Notes under the pieces: model-generated
Databases searched by the model: none
Seen by the model: only the letters and a program-made list of their open reading frames with translations
Told to the model about the DNA's origin: nothing
Origin: Amycolatopsis umgeniensis
Lineage (GTDB): Bacteria; Actinomycetota; Actinomycetes; Mycobacteriales; Pseudonocardiaceae
DNA length: 64,000 nucleotides
Direction of reading: 5' to 3'
Assembly (NCBI RefSeq): GCF_014205155.1
Contig: NZ_JACHMX010000001.1
Span: forward strand, 496,001 to 560,000
Translations under genes and position numbers: made by a program
Part shown: positions 49,663-57,278 of the stretch, piece by piece
Layout: each line of letters begins with the position of its first letter
How positions within the stretch are numbered: position 1 is the first letter of the stretch

Positions 49663-49698
49663 CGTTCGTGAAGACACGCCGTCCGGCGTGGTGACGCG
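49663..49698. repeat. 36-bp dispersed repeat, copy 2
   Basis: Second copy of the element at 45898, 34 of 36 bases identical, just upstream of the acylase start. The two copies bracket the hydrolase-acylase pair. Confidence 0.75.
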
Positions 49699-49746
49699 AT
49701 GTCGGTGGTCGAGTGGCCGCTCTCCCACCGGTTTTCGGTTCCCCCT

Positions 49747-50310
49747 TTACTCTCCGTCCGGATCCGGGAACGCCGTCCAGCGCACGTACACCTTCCGCGC
49801 GTCCGGGCCGGGTTCCGGCCGCCAGTAGCGGCGCAACAGCTCCAGGTACTCCTCCCAGAACTGCTTGAGCTCTTCGAGTTCGACGTGCACGGCGCCACGC
49901 GAGAACACCAGCGCGTCACCCCATTCGCCCAGCTCGTCGCGGCGTTCGAGGAAGCGCGCCATCTGCTCGAGGTCCTCGTTGAACGCGGCGCGCTGCGCCT
50001 CGTCGAACACCGCGCGCATCTCTTCGCTCTGCTCGCTGTGCCGGGGCCAGCGGATGTCCCGTTGCCGCGCGCGCCACCAGCGCTCCTTGCCGTGCGCGAG
50101 TTCCGGTGCCTCGTCGATGAAGTCGTACTTCGCCAGTTCTCGCAGGTGATAGCTGGTCGCGCCCGAACTCTCCCCCAGTTCCTTGGCCAGCTTCGTCGCC
50201 GTGGCGGGCTCCCTGCCCAGCGACTCCATGATCCGCCTGCGCAACGGGTGCATCACCGCCTTGAGCACGGCGGCGTCGGTGATCTCCTCGGGCGGTGGCG
50301 GGCCGGTCAT
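49747..50310 (-). CDS. ArsR-type winged-helix regulator
   Basis: A 187-residue regulator. The N-terminal winged helix is AVLKAVMHPLRRRIMESLGREPATATKLAKELGESSGATSYHLRELAKY, of the HTH_20/ArsR-like group; the C-terminal helical part is rich in Glu and Arg. ATG at 50310 is preferred because the longer frame (from 50352) runs through the operator. It may control the acylase operon downstream and its own promoter. Confidence 0.8.
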   Translation of the reverse strand: MTGPPPPEEITDAAVLKAVMHPLRRRIMESLGREPATATKLAKELGESSGATSYHLRELAKYDFIDEAPELAHGKERWWRARQRDIRWPRHSEQSEEMRAVFDEAQRAAFNEDLEQMARFLERRDELGEWGDALVFSRGAVHVELEELKQFWEEYLELLRRYWRPEPGPDARKVYVRWTAFPDPDGE

Positions 50311-50326
50311 GGCACCAAGGTACCTC

Positions 50327-50360
50327 GTGCAAAGGAGATTGTGCAAAGACATCTTTGCAC
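50327..50360. promoter_or_regulatory. Operator with three GTGCAAAG half-sites
   Basis: A palindrome GTGCAAAGA, CA, TCTTTGCAC (50341-50360), and a further direct half-site GTGCAAAGG at 50327-50335. It lies immediately upstream of the ArsR-type gene and is probably its binding site. Confidence 0.75.
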
Positions 50361-50561
50361 GCGGTTCAGACCACGTTCTTGAAGTGCCCGAGGATTCTGC
50401 TGACGTTTCGGTGAACTCAGCGTGAAATTGACAACTTCACTACGAAGGTCTTGTGCCGGGCGGACGAAAACTCGACAGGTTCGCAGGTTTTTCGTTGCGC
50501 CTTCCCCGAAATTCGGTTGTATCGGATAGTTTTGCGCGGAGTCGACCTAGCGGGAGAGAAC

Positions 50562-51749
50562 ATGCCGAAGCACCGCCCTCGACAGACGGACAGGCTGTCC
50601 GCCCGGCACCGGACGGCCTTCGCGCTCGCCGGTGGCGCGCTCGCCGTCCTGCCCGCGGTCACCGCCTCGGCGGGTCCCGACACGCCGATCGCCGCGCCGA
50701 AACCGGCCGCACCGCAGAACCAGGCCGCGGCCTGGCAACCGCCGGTGGGCACGGTCCCGGAGATCGCCGTCGACGGCAGCCTCCCCGAGCCGCCCAATCC
50801 GGACCCGCTGACGGTCCCCGGCGGCACCGGCAACGTCGGCGGCTCGTTCGCGCCGTCGGGCGCGCTCGGCATCCCGGCGAGCATGATGAAGGCGTACAAG
50901 AACGCGGCCGACATCCTCGCGAAGGAACTGCCCGGCTGTCACATCGACTGGGCGCTGATCGCGAGCATCGGCCGCATCGAGTCCAACCACGCACGCGGCG
51001 GCTATGTCGACGCCAAGGGCAACACACTCGAACCGATCCTCGGCCCGCAGCTCAACGGCGCCGGCCCGTTCGCCGCGATCTCCGACACCGACGGCGGCAA
51101 GTACGACGGCGACACGGTGTGGGACCGCGCCGTCGGCCCGACGCAGTTCATCCCGTCCACGTGGAAGGGCTACGCCTCCGACGGGAACGGCGACGGCGAG
51201 TCGAACCCGAACAACATCTACGACGCGACGCTGGGCTCGGGCCGCTACCTCTGCTCCGGCGGCGTCGACCTGACGTCCGAGCAGACCCAGCGCGTGGCGG
51301 TGTACCGCTACAACCACTCGCTGTCCTATGTGGACACCGTGATCCGGTGGGCGGTCTCCTACCGCGGCGGAGTCGCGACGTTCCCGGACAGCCAGGTCCC
51401 GGTCGGCGCCCCCGACTCCCCGGACGTCGCCGCCGGCGTGCCCGGTGGTCAGGTCCCGGTGCCCACCCTGCCAGGCACTCCCCCGCCCGGCACGACCACC
51501 CCGCCGCCGACCCCGTTGCCCGGCACGTCGTTCCCGCCGAGCAGCAGCACACCTCCGAGCAGCACTTCGCCCTCGAAGCCGACGAGCACCCCGCCGTCCT
51601 CGACCCCGCCCTCGTCGACACCGCCTTCGAGCACGCCCCCGTCATCGACGCCTCCGCCGTCCAGCACGTCTTCGGCGCCGCCGTCGTCGACACCGGCGGG
51701 CAACACCGGTGAGACGACCCCGACCAGCTCCGCTTCGCCCACCCCGTAA
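50562..51749 (+). CDS. Secreted lytic transglycosylase
   Basis: A 395-residue exported cell-wall enzyme. After an Arg-rich head and hydrophobic signal segment (TAFALAGGALAVLPAVTASA), residues 105-290 form a lytic transglycosylase domain with catalytic Glu140 in ASIGRIESNH and the GPTQFIPSTWKGYASDGNGDG motif. The last 100 residues are a Pro/Ser/Thr repeat tail (TPPSS units) that may span the wall. GGGAGAG precedes the ATG. It cleaves peptidoglycan glycan strands during growth. Confidence 0.9.
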   Translation: MPKHRPRQTDRLSARHRTAFALAGGALAVLPAVTASAGPDTPIAAPKPAAPQNQAAAWQPPVGTVPEIAVDGSLPEPPNPDPLTVPGGTGNVGGSFAPSGALGIPASMMKAYKNAADILAKELPGCHIDWALIASIGRIESNHARGGYVDAKGNTLEPILGPQLNGAGPFAAISDTDGGKYDGDTVWDRAVGPTQFIPSTWKGYASDGNGDGESNPNNIYDATLGSGRYLCSGGVDLTSEQTQRVAVYRYNHSLSYVDTVIRWAVSYRGGVATFPDSQVPVGAPDSPDVAAGVPGGQVPVPTLPGTPPPGTTTPPPTPLPGTSFPPSSSTPPSSTSPSKPTSTPPSSTPPSSTPPSSTPPSSTPPPSSTSSAPPSSTPAGNTGETTPTSSASPTP

Positions 51750-52085
51750 CTCACGTGATCAGGGACCGCACACCCGAGTGCGGCCTCCAATCACGTGAGT
51801 CCCGTCCCCGATCACACGAGTGCGGTCCCTGATCACACGAGTCACGCCTTCGCCTGACCCAGCACTCCGGCTCGTGAGTGGCAAGGACAGTTCTAACCCG
51901 ATTTGCCACTCACGAGACACGCGGGCCGAGCCGGTGCTTTCGCGTGACCGAGCGGACGACGCGCGTGATCAGACGGACGACACGCGTGTCGTCCGTCTGA
52001 TCACGCGACACCGCCGGACCGTAGGTACCTAAGACACGGTTGGCCCCAACCCGAATCGCCACTCACGAGGTGCGGGCACCCGGAA
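51749..52085. repeat. Repeat-rich intergenic gap
   Basis: The 400-bp gap carries nested inverted repeats: 51755-51771 with 51820-51836 (17 bp), 51749-51759 with 51790-51800 (11 bp), 51871-51884 with 51903-51916 (14 bp), and a 46-bp perfect palindrome at 51962. A short motif of the form CACGTGAGT/CACACGAGT recurs about seven times. AACCCGAATCGCCACTCACG-type units occur at 51895 and 52048, and a related one at 56212. No coding frame is supported. Confidence 0.8.
51962..52007. repeat. 46-bp perfect palindrome
   Basis: The left half runs CGCGTGATCAGACGGACGAC then ACG, and is followed without a spacer by its exact complement. With no loop, it is a true palindrome able to form a cruciform. Confidence 0.9.
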
Positions 52086-52149
52086 TGTCCTGAAGCCACC
52101 CCGCGTTGTCGCTTCTCGTAGCTCACCAACCAAGAGAAGCGAGACACGG

Positions 52150-52578
52150 ATGTCGTCTTTCGTCATGACCGCCGAAGAACGGGAAGCGTTCCTGAGCGAG
52201 GTCCACGTCGGGGTCTTGGCCGTGGAGCGGGAAGGACGGGCTCCGCTGGCCGTACCGGTCTGGTACGACTACGAGCCCGGCGGGGAACTCCTGATCTGGA
52301 TGGACGGCGGTTCGGTCAAGGACAAGACGATCAAGAAGGCGGGCAGGCTCAGCCTGGTCGCGCAGTCGGAGACCTTGCCGTACAAGTACGTGACGGCCGA
52401 AGGGCCGGTCATCGCCAACGCCGCGCCGCCGACCCGGGAGCAGGCGCTGAAGATCGCGCGCCGCTATCTGCCGGAGGCGGAGGCCACGAAGTACGTCGAC
52501 GGTGCCCTCAGCGACAATTCCGTGCTTGTCCGCGTCCGGCCGGAGAAGTGGCTGAGCAACGACCAAGGCAAGGCTTGA
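52150..52578 (+). CDS. PNPOx-like flavin/F420-binding protein
   Basis: A 142-residue split-barrel protein of the pyridoxamine 5'-phosphate oxidase-like superfamily. LSEVHVGVLAVEREGRAPLAVPVWYDYEPGGELLIWM is the typical opening. In actinobacteria these proteins bind FMN, F420 or heme; the choice cannot be made here. AAGCGAG stands before the ATG. It is convergent with the glyoxylate carboligase gene across a strong hairpin. Confidence 0.8.
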   Translation: MSSFVMTAEEREAFLSEVHVGVLAVEREGRAPLAVPVWYDYEPGGELLIWMDGGSVKDKTIKKAGRLSLVAQSETLPYKYVTAEGPVIANAAPPTREQALKIARRYLPEAEATKYVDGALSDNSVLVRVRPEKWLSNDQGKA

Positions 52579-52582
52579 TCGC

Positions 52583-52623
52583 ATGACGGTGTCCCGGCGG
52601 GCGAACCGCCGGGACACCGTCAT
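52583..52623. terminator. Bidirectional terminator
   Basis: An 18-bp perfect stem (52583-52600 with 52606-52623) and a 5-nt loop lie between convergent genes; the right arm touches the stop codon of the carboligase gene. Confidence 0.75.
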
Positions 52624-54317
52624 CAGCCCGCGATCGGCTCGAACTCGACGACGCTGTCGAGCGCCTTGCCCATCGCGGCGTTCCCTTCGCGTTCGATCAT
52701 GATCTCCACCAGCACCGGCCGCGACGTCCGCTCGGCCTCCTTGCGCGCCCACTCCAGCGACGCCCGGATCTCGCCCGGCTCGGTGATGCGGGTGCCGGAA
52801 CACCCGTAGGCCTCCATCACCTTCACGTTGTCCGTGCCGTTCTTGTCGTAGTGGATGTCGACCTCGAAGTTCATCTCGTAGCCGGTCTCGGCCTGCCGGA
52901 TGAGCCCGAGGTACTCGTTGTTGAGCATGATCAGCACGAATCCGACGTCGTACTGCGCGGCCACCGCCAGTTCCTCCACCAGGAACTGGAACGAGTAGTC
53001 CCCGACGACGCCGACGACTTCGGCCTCCGGTTTCGCCTTCTTGACACCGATCGCCGCCGGGATCTCCCAGCCGAGCGGGCCAGCCTGGCCGCACACCTGG
53101 TAGTGGCGTGGCTTGTGCGCGCGCTGGAACTGCCCGGACCAGATCTGGTACAGCCCGATCGCGGTGACGAAGTAGGCGTCCTCGCCGTAGAACTCGTTGA
53201 TCTCCTTGAACACCCGGGGAGCCTTGATCGGCGTGTCCTCGAAGTCCTCCCGCCGGGGCAGGCTCTCCTTCAACTCGCCGATGCGTCGCGGCCAAGCGCG
53301 GTCTCGTGCCGGAGAACGCCGCGACGCCGCCTCGATCAGGGCGTCCAGGAACGCGCCCGTGTCCGACACGATCCCGAGGTCCGGCCCGAACACTTTGCCC
53401 AGCTGTGTCGGCTCGATGTCGACGTGGATGAACTTCCGGCTGCCGCGGTAGACGTCGAGGTCACCGGTGTGCCGGTCGCCGAACCGCGCGCCGAGCGCCA
53501 GCACCAGATCCGCTTCGAGGAAGGCCGCGTTCGCCCAGCGCTGCGACGTCTGGATACCGGCCATACCCGCGAACAGTTCGTGGTCCTCGGGGAAGGTCCC
53601 CTTGCCCATCAGCGTCACGCCGACCGGGACTCCGAGCAGTTCGGCCGCTGTCCGCAGCCGATCGCTCGCGCCGCCCAGCACCACGCCGCCGCCCGCGAGG
53701 ATCAGCGGCCGTTCGGCGGCCAAGAGCAGATCCAGCGCCCGCTCGACCCTGGCGGGCGACGGCGTCGCCGTGATGACCGGCAGCGGCGAGTCGATGCTGG
53801 AGTCCCATTCGATGTCCTGCCGCTGGACGTCGATCGGCAGGTCGATCAGGACCGGGCCCGGACGGCCGGACCGCGCGATCCGGAACGCCTCCCGGAACAC
53901 CCAGGGCAGCTGCGCCGCCTCCTTGACCTGCACCGCCCATTTCGTCACCGGCTTGGCGATCTCGACGATGTCGACGGCCTGGAACGCTTCGGTGTGCAGC
54001 TTCCGCGAGTCGGCCTGCCCGGTGATGCACAGGATCGGGATCGAGTCGGCCTGCGCGGTGTAGAGGCCGGTGATCATGTTCGTCCCGGCGGGCCCGGAGG
54101 TGCCGATCGCGACGCCGACGTTGCCGGTGGTCCTGGCCCACCCGTCGGCCATATGGGTCGCGCCTTCTTCGTGGCGCACGATCAGGTGCTCGATGCCGCT
54201 GCCCTGCATCGCGTGGTACAGCGGGAGGATCGCGGCACCGGGGCAGCCGAACGCGGTGTCGACGCCCTCACTGATCAGGACGTCGACGACGGCCTGCATG
54301 GCGGGGATTCTGGGCAT
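52623..54317 (-). CDS. gcl: Glyoxylate carboligase (tartronate-semialdehyde synthase)
   Basis: A 564-residue thiamine-diphosphate enzyme that joins two glyoxylates into tartronate semialdehyde with CO2 loss. Similarity to E. coli Gcl is visible along the whole length (TSGPAGTNMITGLYTAQADS, FQAVDIVEIAKPVTKWAV, CGQAGPLGWEIPAAIG, the GDYSFQFLVEEL ThDP motif, and the MGKALDSVVEFEPIA end). Glu50 stands where E. coli Gcl has Val51 in place of the canonical ThDP glutamate. It is last in the hyi-glxR-gcl operon, with only 3 nt between it and the reductase gene. Confidence 0.88.
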   Translation of the reverse strand: MPRIPAMQAVVDVLISEGVDTAFGCPGAAILPLYHAMQGSGIEHLIVRHEEGATHMADGWARTTGNVGVAIGTSGPAGTNMITGLYTAQADSIPILCITGQADSRKLHTEAFQAVDIVEIAKPVTKWAVQVKEAAQLPWVFREAFRIARSGRPGPVLIDLPIDVQRQDIEWDSSIDSPLPVITATPSPARVERALDLLLAAERPLILAGGGVVLGGASDRLRTAAELLGVPVGVTLMGKGTFPEDHELFAGMAGIQTSQRWANAAFLEADLVLALGARFGDRHTGDLDVYRGSRKFIHVDIEPTQLGKVFGPDLGIVSDTGAFLDALIEAASRRSPARDRAWPRRIGELKESLPRREDFEDTPIKAPRVFKEINEFYGEDAYFVTAIGLYQIWSGQFQRAHKPRHYQVCGQAGPLGWEIPAAIGVKKAKPEAEVVGVVGDYSFQFLVEELAVAAQYDVGFVLIMLNNEYLGLIRQAETGYEMNFEVDIHYDKNGTDNVKVMEAYGCSGTRITEPGEIRASLEWARKEAERTSRPVLVEIMIEREGNAAMGKALDSVVEFEPIAG

Positions 54318-54320
54318 TCC

Positions 54321-55208
54321 TCACTCCTTGCTTTCCGCGCCGGACAGCGCTTCGACGACCTTCAGCAGGGCGGAGTGATCGAGCGAGCCGTGTCCCATCG
54401 CCCGTCCGGCGGCGACGAGCTGGGCGACCAGCCCGGTGATCGGCAACGCGACGTCGGCCTGCCTTGCGGCGGCGAGCGCGATGCCCATGTCCTTGTGGTG
54501 CAGATCGATCCGGAAACCCGGCGCGAATTCCCGCGCCACCATGGACTTCCGCTTGAGCTCGAGGATCCGGCTGCCCGCCAGGCCGCCCGCGAGGACGTCC
54601 AGCCCGACACCGGCGTCCACACCGGACGCCTCGAGCAGCACGATCGCCTCGGCGATCAGTCCGTAGGTCCCGCCGACGACCAGCTGGTTGGCGGCCTTGA
54701 CGACCTGGCCGGCGCCGTGCGGCCCCACGTGGACGATCGTCTTGCCGACGGCCTCCAGGATCGGGAGCGCGGCGGCGAAATCGTCGTCGTCACCACCGGC
54801 CATAATGGACAGTGAGGCCTGCTCGGCGCCCGCCTGACCGCCCGAAACGGGCGCGTCCAGCACGCGGATCTCCCGTTCGCCCGCCCGCTCGGCCACCTCG
54901 ATGGAGGTCTCCGGCCGGATCGTGCTCATGTCGATCAGCAGGGTTCCCGGTTTTGCCGATTCCAGCACCCCGCCCGCCGCCAGCACGACGGCCTCGACCT
55001 GCGGATGGTTCGGCAGCATGGTGATGACGACTTCCGCGCCGGCAACGGCGTCCGTGATCCCGTTCGCAGCCCTGCCGCCCGCCTCTTCCAGCCTGGCGAG
55101 CGCGTCCGCGTTCGTGTCGAATCCGCTCACCTCGTGGCCGGCGGCGACGAGATGTCCCGCCATCGGCCCGCCCATGATCCCCAGGCCGATGAATCCCAGC
55201 TTGGTCAT
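54321..55208 (-). CDS. glxR: 2-hydroxy-3-oxopropionate (tartronate semialdehyde) reductase
   Basis: A 295-residue beta-hydroxyacid dehydrogenase. The Rossmann motif GFIGLGIMGGPMAGHL starts the protein, the substrate motif DAPVSGGQAGAEQASL lies near 120, and the catalytic Lys is in GQVVKAANQL. It reduces tartronate semialdehyde to D-glycerate with NAD(P)H. Its ATG overlaps the stop of hyi by 4 nt (ATGA), and it is followed at once by gcl, which supports the assignment. Confidence 0.88.
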   Translation of the reverse strand: MTKLGFIGLGIMGGPMAGHLVAAGHEVSGFDTNADALARLEEAGGRAANGITDAVAGAEVVITMLPNHPQVEAVVLAAGGVLESAKPGTLLIDMSTIRPETSIEVAERAGEREIRVLDAPVSGGQAGAEQASLSIMAGGDDDDFAAALPILEAVGKTIVHVGPHGAGQVVKAANQLVVGGTYGLIAEAIVLLEASGVDAGVGLDVLAGGLAGSRILELKRKSMVAREFAPGFRIDLHHKDMGIALAAARQADVALPITGLVAQLVAAGRAMGHGSLDHSALLKVVEALSGAESKE

Positions 55209-56032
55209 GCCAGTCCCCTTCGTTCGAAAGGCAGCCACGACAGCGAATCCGCGCTCGGCCCGTCGGGTTTGTACTCCACGCCGACCTGCCCGCGGTAGCC
55301 CGCCGTCTGCAGCTTTTCCAGGTATCCCTCGATGTCCAGCGTTCCGGTCCCCGGCTGGTGGCGCCCTGGGGAATCGGCGATCTGCACATGGCCGATCCGT
55401 CCGGTGTGGACGGTCGTGACCGTGTCGAGGTCGTCACCGTTGACCGCCAGGTGGTACAGGTCGGCCAGCAGCTTCACGTTGTCCCGCCCGAGTTCGTCGA
55501 GCACCTTCAGCACGTCGTCCGCGGTCTTGAGCGGGTACTTGTCCGCCCCCGACAACGGCTCCAAGACGACCTCCGCGCCGATCCCCGCGGCCGCGTCCGA
55601 CGCGAGCGCCAGATTCGACAGGCCCAGCTTGTCCTGCCCGGCCGGGTCCGCGCCGTCGATCCGGTTTCCGTAGAGCGCGTTGAACCGGCGGCAGCCGAGC
55701 CGCTCGCCGAGCTCGATCGCGGAGGCGAGGCCGCGGGCGAACTCGTCCTCGCGGCCGGGCCAGGTGACCAGGCCGCGGTCGCCGCCGGCCATGTCACCGG
55801 GGAAGAAGTTCAGCCCCGTCACCGCGACACCCGCGCGCTCGACCGACGCCACGAACGCGTCGGCCTCGGCGGCGTCCGGTACCGGCGCCTCGAACGGCCA
55901 CCAGTACTCGACCGCGGTGAAACCCGCCGCCCGCGCCGCCTCCGCACGGTCGAGCAACGGCAACTCGGTGAAGACCAGTGACAGGTTCAGCACGTAGGGC
56001 AAGGCATGACGCGAACCGGCAAGATCAACCAT
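55205..56032 (-). CDS. hyi: Hydroxypyruvate isomerase
   Basis: A 275-residue TIM-barrel enzyme of the xylose-isomerase-like family interconverting hydroxypyruvate and tartronate semialdehyde. Metal and substrate residues lie in EYWWPFEAP, LEPLSGADKYPL, LLADLYHLAVNGDD and GHVQIADSPGRHQPGTG, the standard Hyi motifs. GAGG stands 5 nt before the ATG. It leads the glyoxylate operon. Confidence 0.88.
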   Translation of the reverse strand: MVDLAGSRHALPYVLNLSLVFTELPLLDRAEAARAAGFTAVEYWWPFEAPVPDAAEADAFVASVERAGVAVTGLNFFPGDMAGGDRGLVTWPGREDEFARGLASAIELGERLGCRRFNALYGNRIDGADPAGQDKLGLSNLALASDAAAGIGAEVVLEPLSGADKYPLKTADDVLKVLDELGRDNVKLLADLYHLAVNGDDLDTVTTVHTGRIGHVQIADSPGRHQPGTGTLDIEGYLEKLQTAGYRGQVGVEYKPDGPSADSLSWLPFERRGLA

Positions 56033-56354
56033 CGAAACCTCAGTTATTTCGCTCTGCGGAAACTTTCTTTCGTATATCGAGAATAGCCCGCTGACCTGTC
56101 CTCGGTCAACGGGCGGTATACCGGCGACGGGAGCTGGGTGCCCGTGAGCGCGACGTGTTCGCGGGCGGCGACGGTGAGCGTCCAGTAGCGAAGGAGGCCT
56201 TCACGGGCCGCATCCCGAATCGCCAGTCACGACCCACCGGACGTTGCGAAAGCCACTTCCGCAACGTTGAAGGTTGCGAAAGTGGCTTTCGCAACGCCGC
56301 AACGCCGCCCCCAAACCTGGCACCCGCCCCGACCCACTGCGCCGGGGGTGACCG
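56033..56354. other. Intergenic gap between the glyoxylate and formate operons
   Basis: 322 bp. It contains the promoter of hyi (an AT-richer stretch at 56041-56092 with TTTCGC/GCGGAAA-type symmetry), a repeat unit at 56212-56233 and the third double-hairpin element. I see no coding frame with support. Confidence 0.6.
56243..56295. repeat. 53-bp double-hairpin element, copy 3
   Basis: Same layout as at 14980 and 40454, with one mismatch in the first hairpin (CTTCCGCAAC). The spacer GTTGAAG equals that of copy 2. Confidence 0.8.
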
Positions 56355-57278
56355 TCAGCGGTTCTGGACGTGCTGCCAGCCGAAGCGGCCCTTGATGCAG
56401 AGGTTCCCGTGCGTCACCGAGCTCTCGTGCGGCGAGGTGACCTTGACGATCTCGTTGTCCTGGACATGCAAGGTGAGGTTGCAGCCGACCCCGCAGAAGG
56501 TGCACACGGTGGTCGTCGCGGTTTGCCGGGACTCGTCCCAGGTGCCGTCCTCGCGCTTGTCGTGCTCGCGTTTGAAGCTCAGCGCGCCTGTCGGGCAGAC
56601 CTCGACACAGTTTCCACAGTAGACACACGCGCTGTCCGGCAGAGGATTCGCGAACTCCGTCGAGATCCGCGCGTCGAATCCCCGCCCAGCCATGGTGATG
56701 GCGAAGGTGTTCTGCCACTGCTCGCCGCAGGCGTCGACGCATTTGTAGCACTGGATGCATTTCCCGTAGTCGCGGACGTAGAGTTCGTTGTCCACCTTGA
56801 CCGGCTGGCGTACGGTCGCCGCCGTCATCCCGTCCGGGATCTCGTGCTCGCCTGGACGACGCTCGTCACGGTCGCTCGAAGGCGCTGCCGGCGGGCCGAA
56901 GCGTCCGGGTTCCGCGTCGCACTCGGTCATCCAGCCCGCGACGTCGGGGGTGGTCGACAGATCCGTGGCCGAGCCGAGGAGTTCGAGCACCACCTTGCGG
57001 CTGAGCCGGGTCCGGTCGGTCTCGGTCCGCACCACCATTCCCGGTTCCGCCTTGCGGGAGCACGACGGCACGAGCGTGCGCGTTCCCTCGACCTCCACCA
57101 TGCAGACACGGCAGGCGTTCGCCGGTTCGAGTGTGTCGCCGTAACACAACGTCGGGATGTTCTTTCCCGCCGCGGTACAGGCATCGAGGATCGTGGAGCC
57201 TTCGGGAACCCGGACCGTCTCACCGTCCACAGTGAACTCGATGAGCCGCCGCGGGAGTCCTATTTCGACAATGGTCAC
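56355..57278 (-). CDS. Formate dehydrogenase alpha, N-terminal Fe-S half
   Basis: A 307-residue protein starting at GTG (GGAGGAG upstream). In order: a 2Fe-2S domain (CYGDTLEPANACRVC and a later PSC), a spacer, a two-cluster 4Fe-4S domain (CIQCYKCVDAC, CVYCGNCVEVC), and the Fe4S4 domain of molybdopterin oxidoreductases (TVCTFCGVGCNLTLHV, NLCIKGRFGWQHVQNR). It stops exactly where single-chain NAD-dependent formate dehydrogenase alpha subunits go on into the catalytic domain. The rest is the protein at 59037. It overlaps the NuoEF stop by 4 nt. Confidence 0.87.
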   Translation of the reverse strand: MTIVEIGLPRRLIEFTVDGETVRVPEGSTILDACTAAGKNIPTLCYGDTLEPANACRVCMVEVEGTRTLVPSCSRKAEPGMVVRTETDRTRLSRKVVLELLGSATDLSTTPDVAGWMTECDAEPGRFGPPAAPSSDRDERRPGEHEIPDGMTAATVRQPVKVDNELYVRDYGKCIQCYKCVDACGEQWQNTFAITMAGRGFDARISTEFANPLPDSACVYCGNCVEVCPTGALSFKREHDKREDGTWDESRQTATTTVCTFCGVGCNLTLHVQDNEIVKVTSPHESSVTHGNLCIKGRFGWQHVQNR

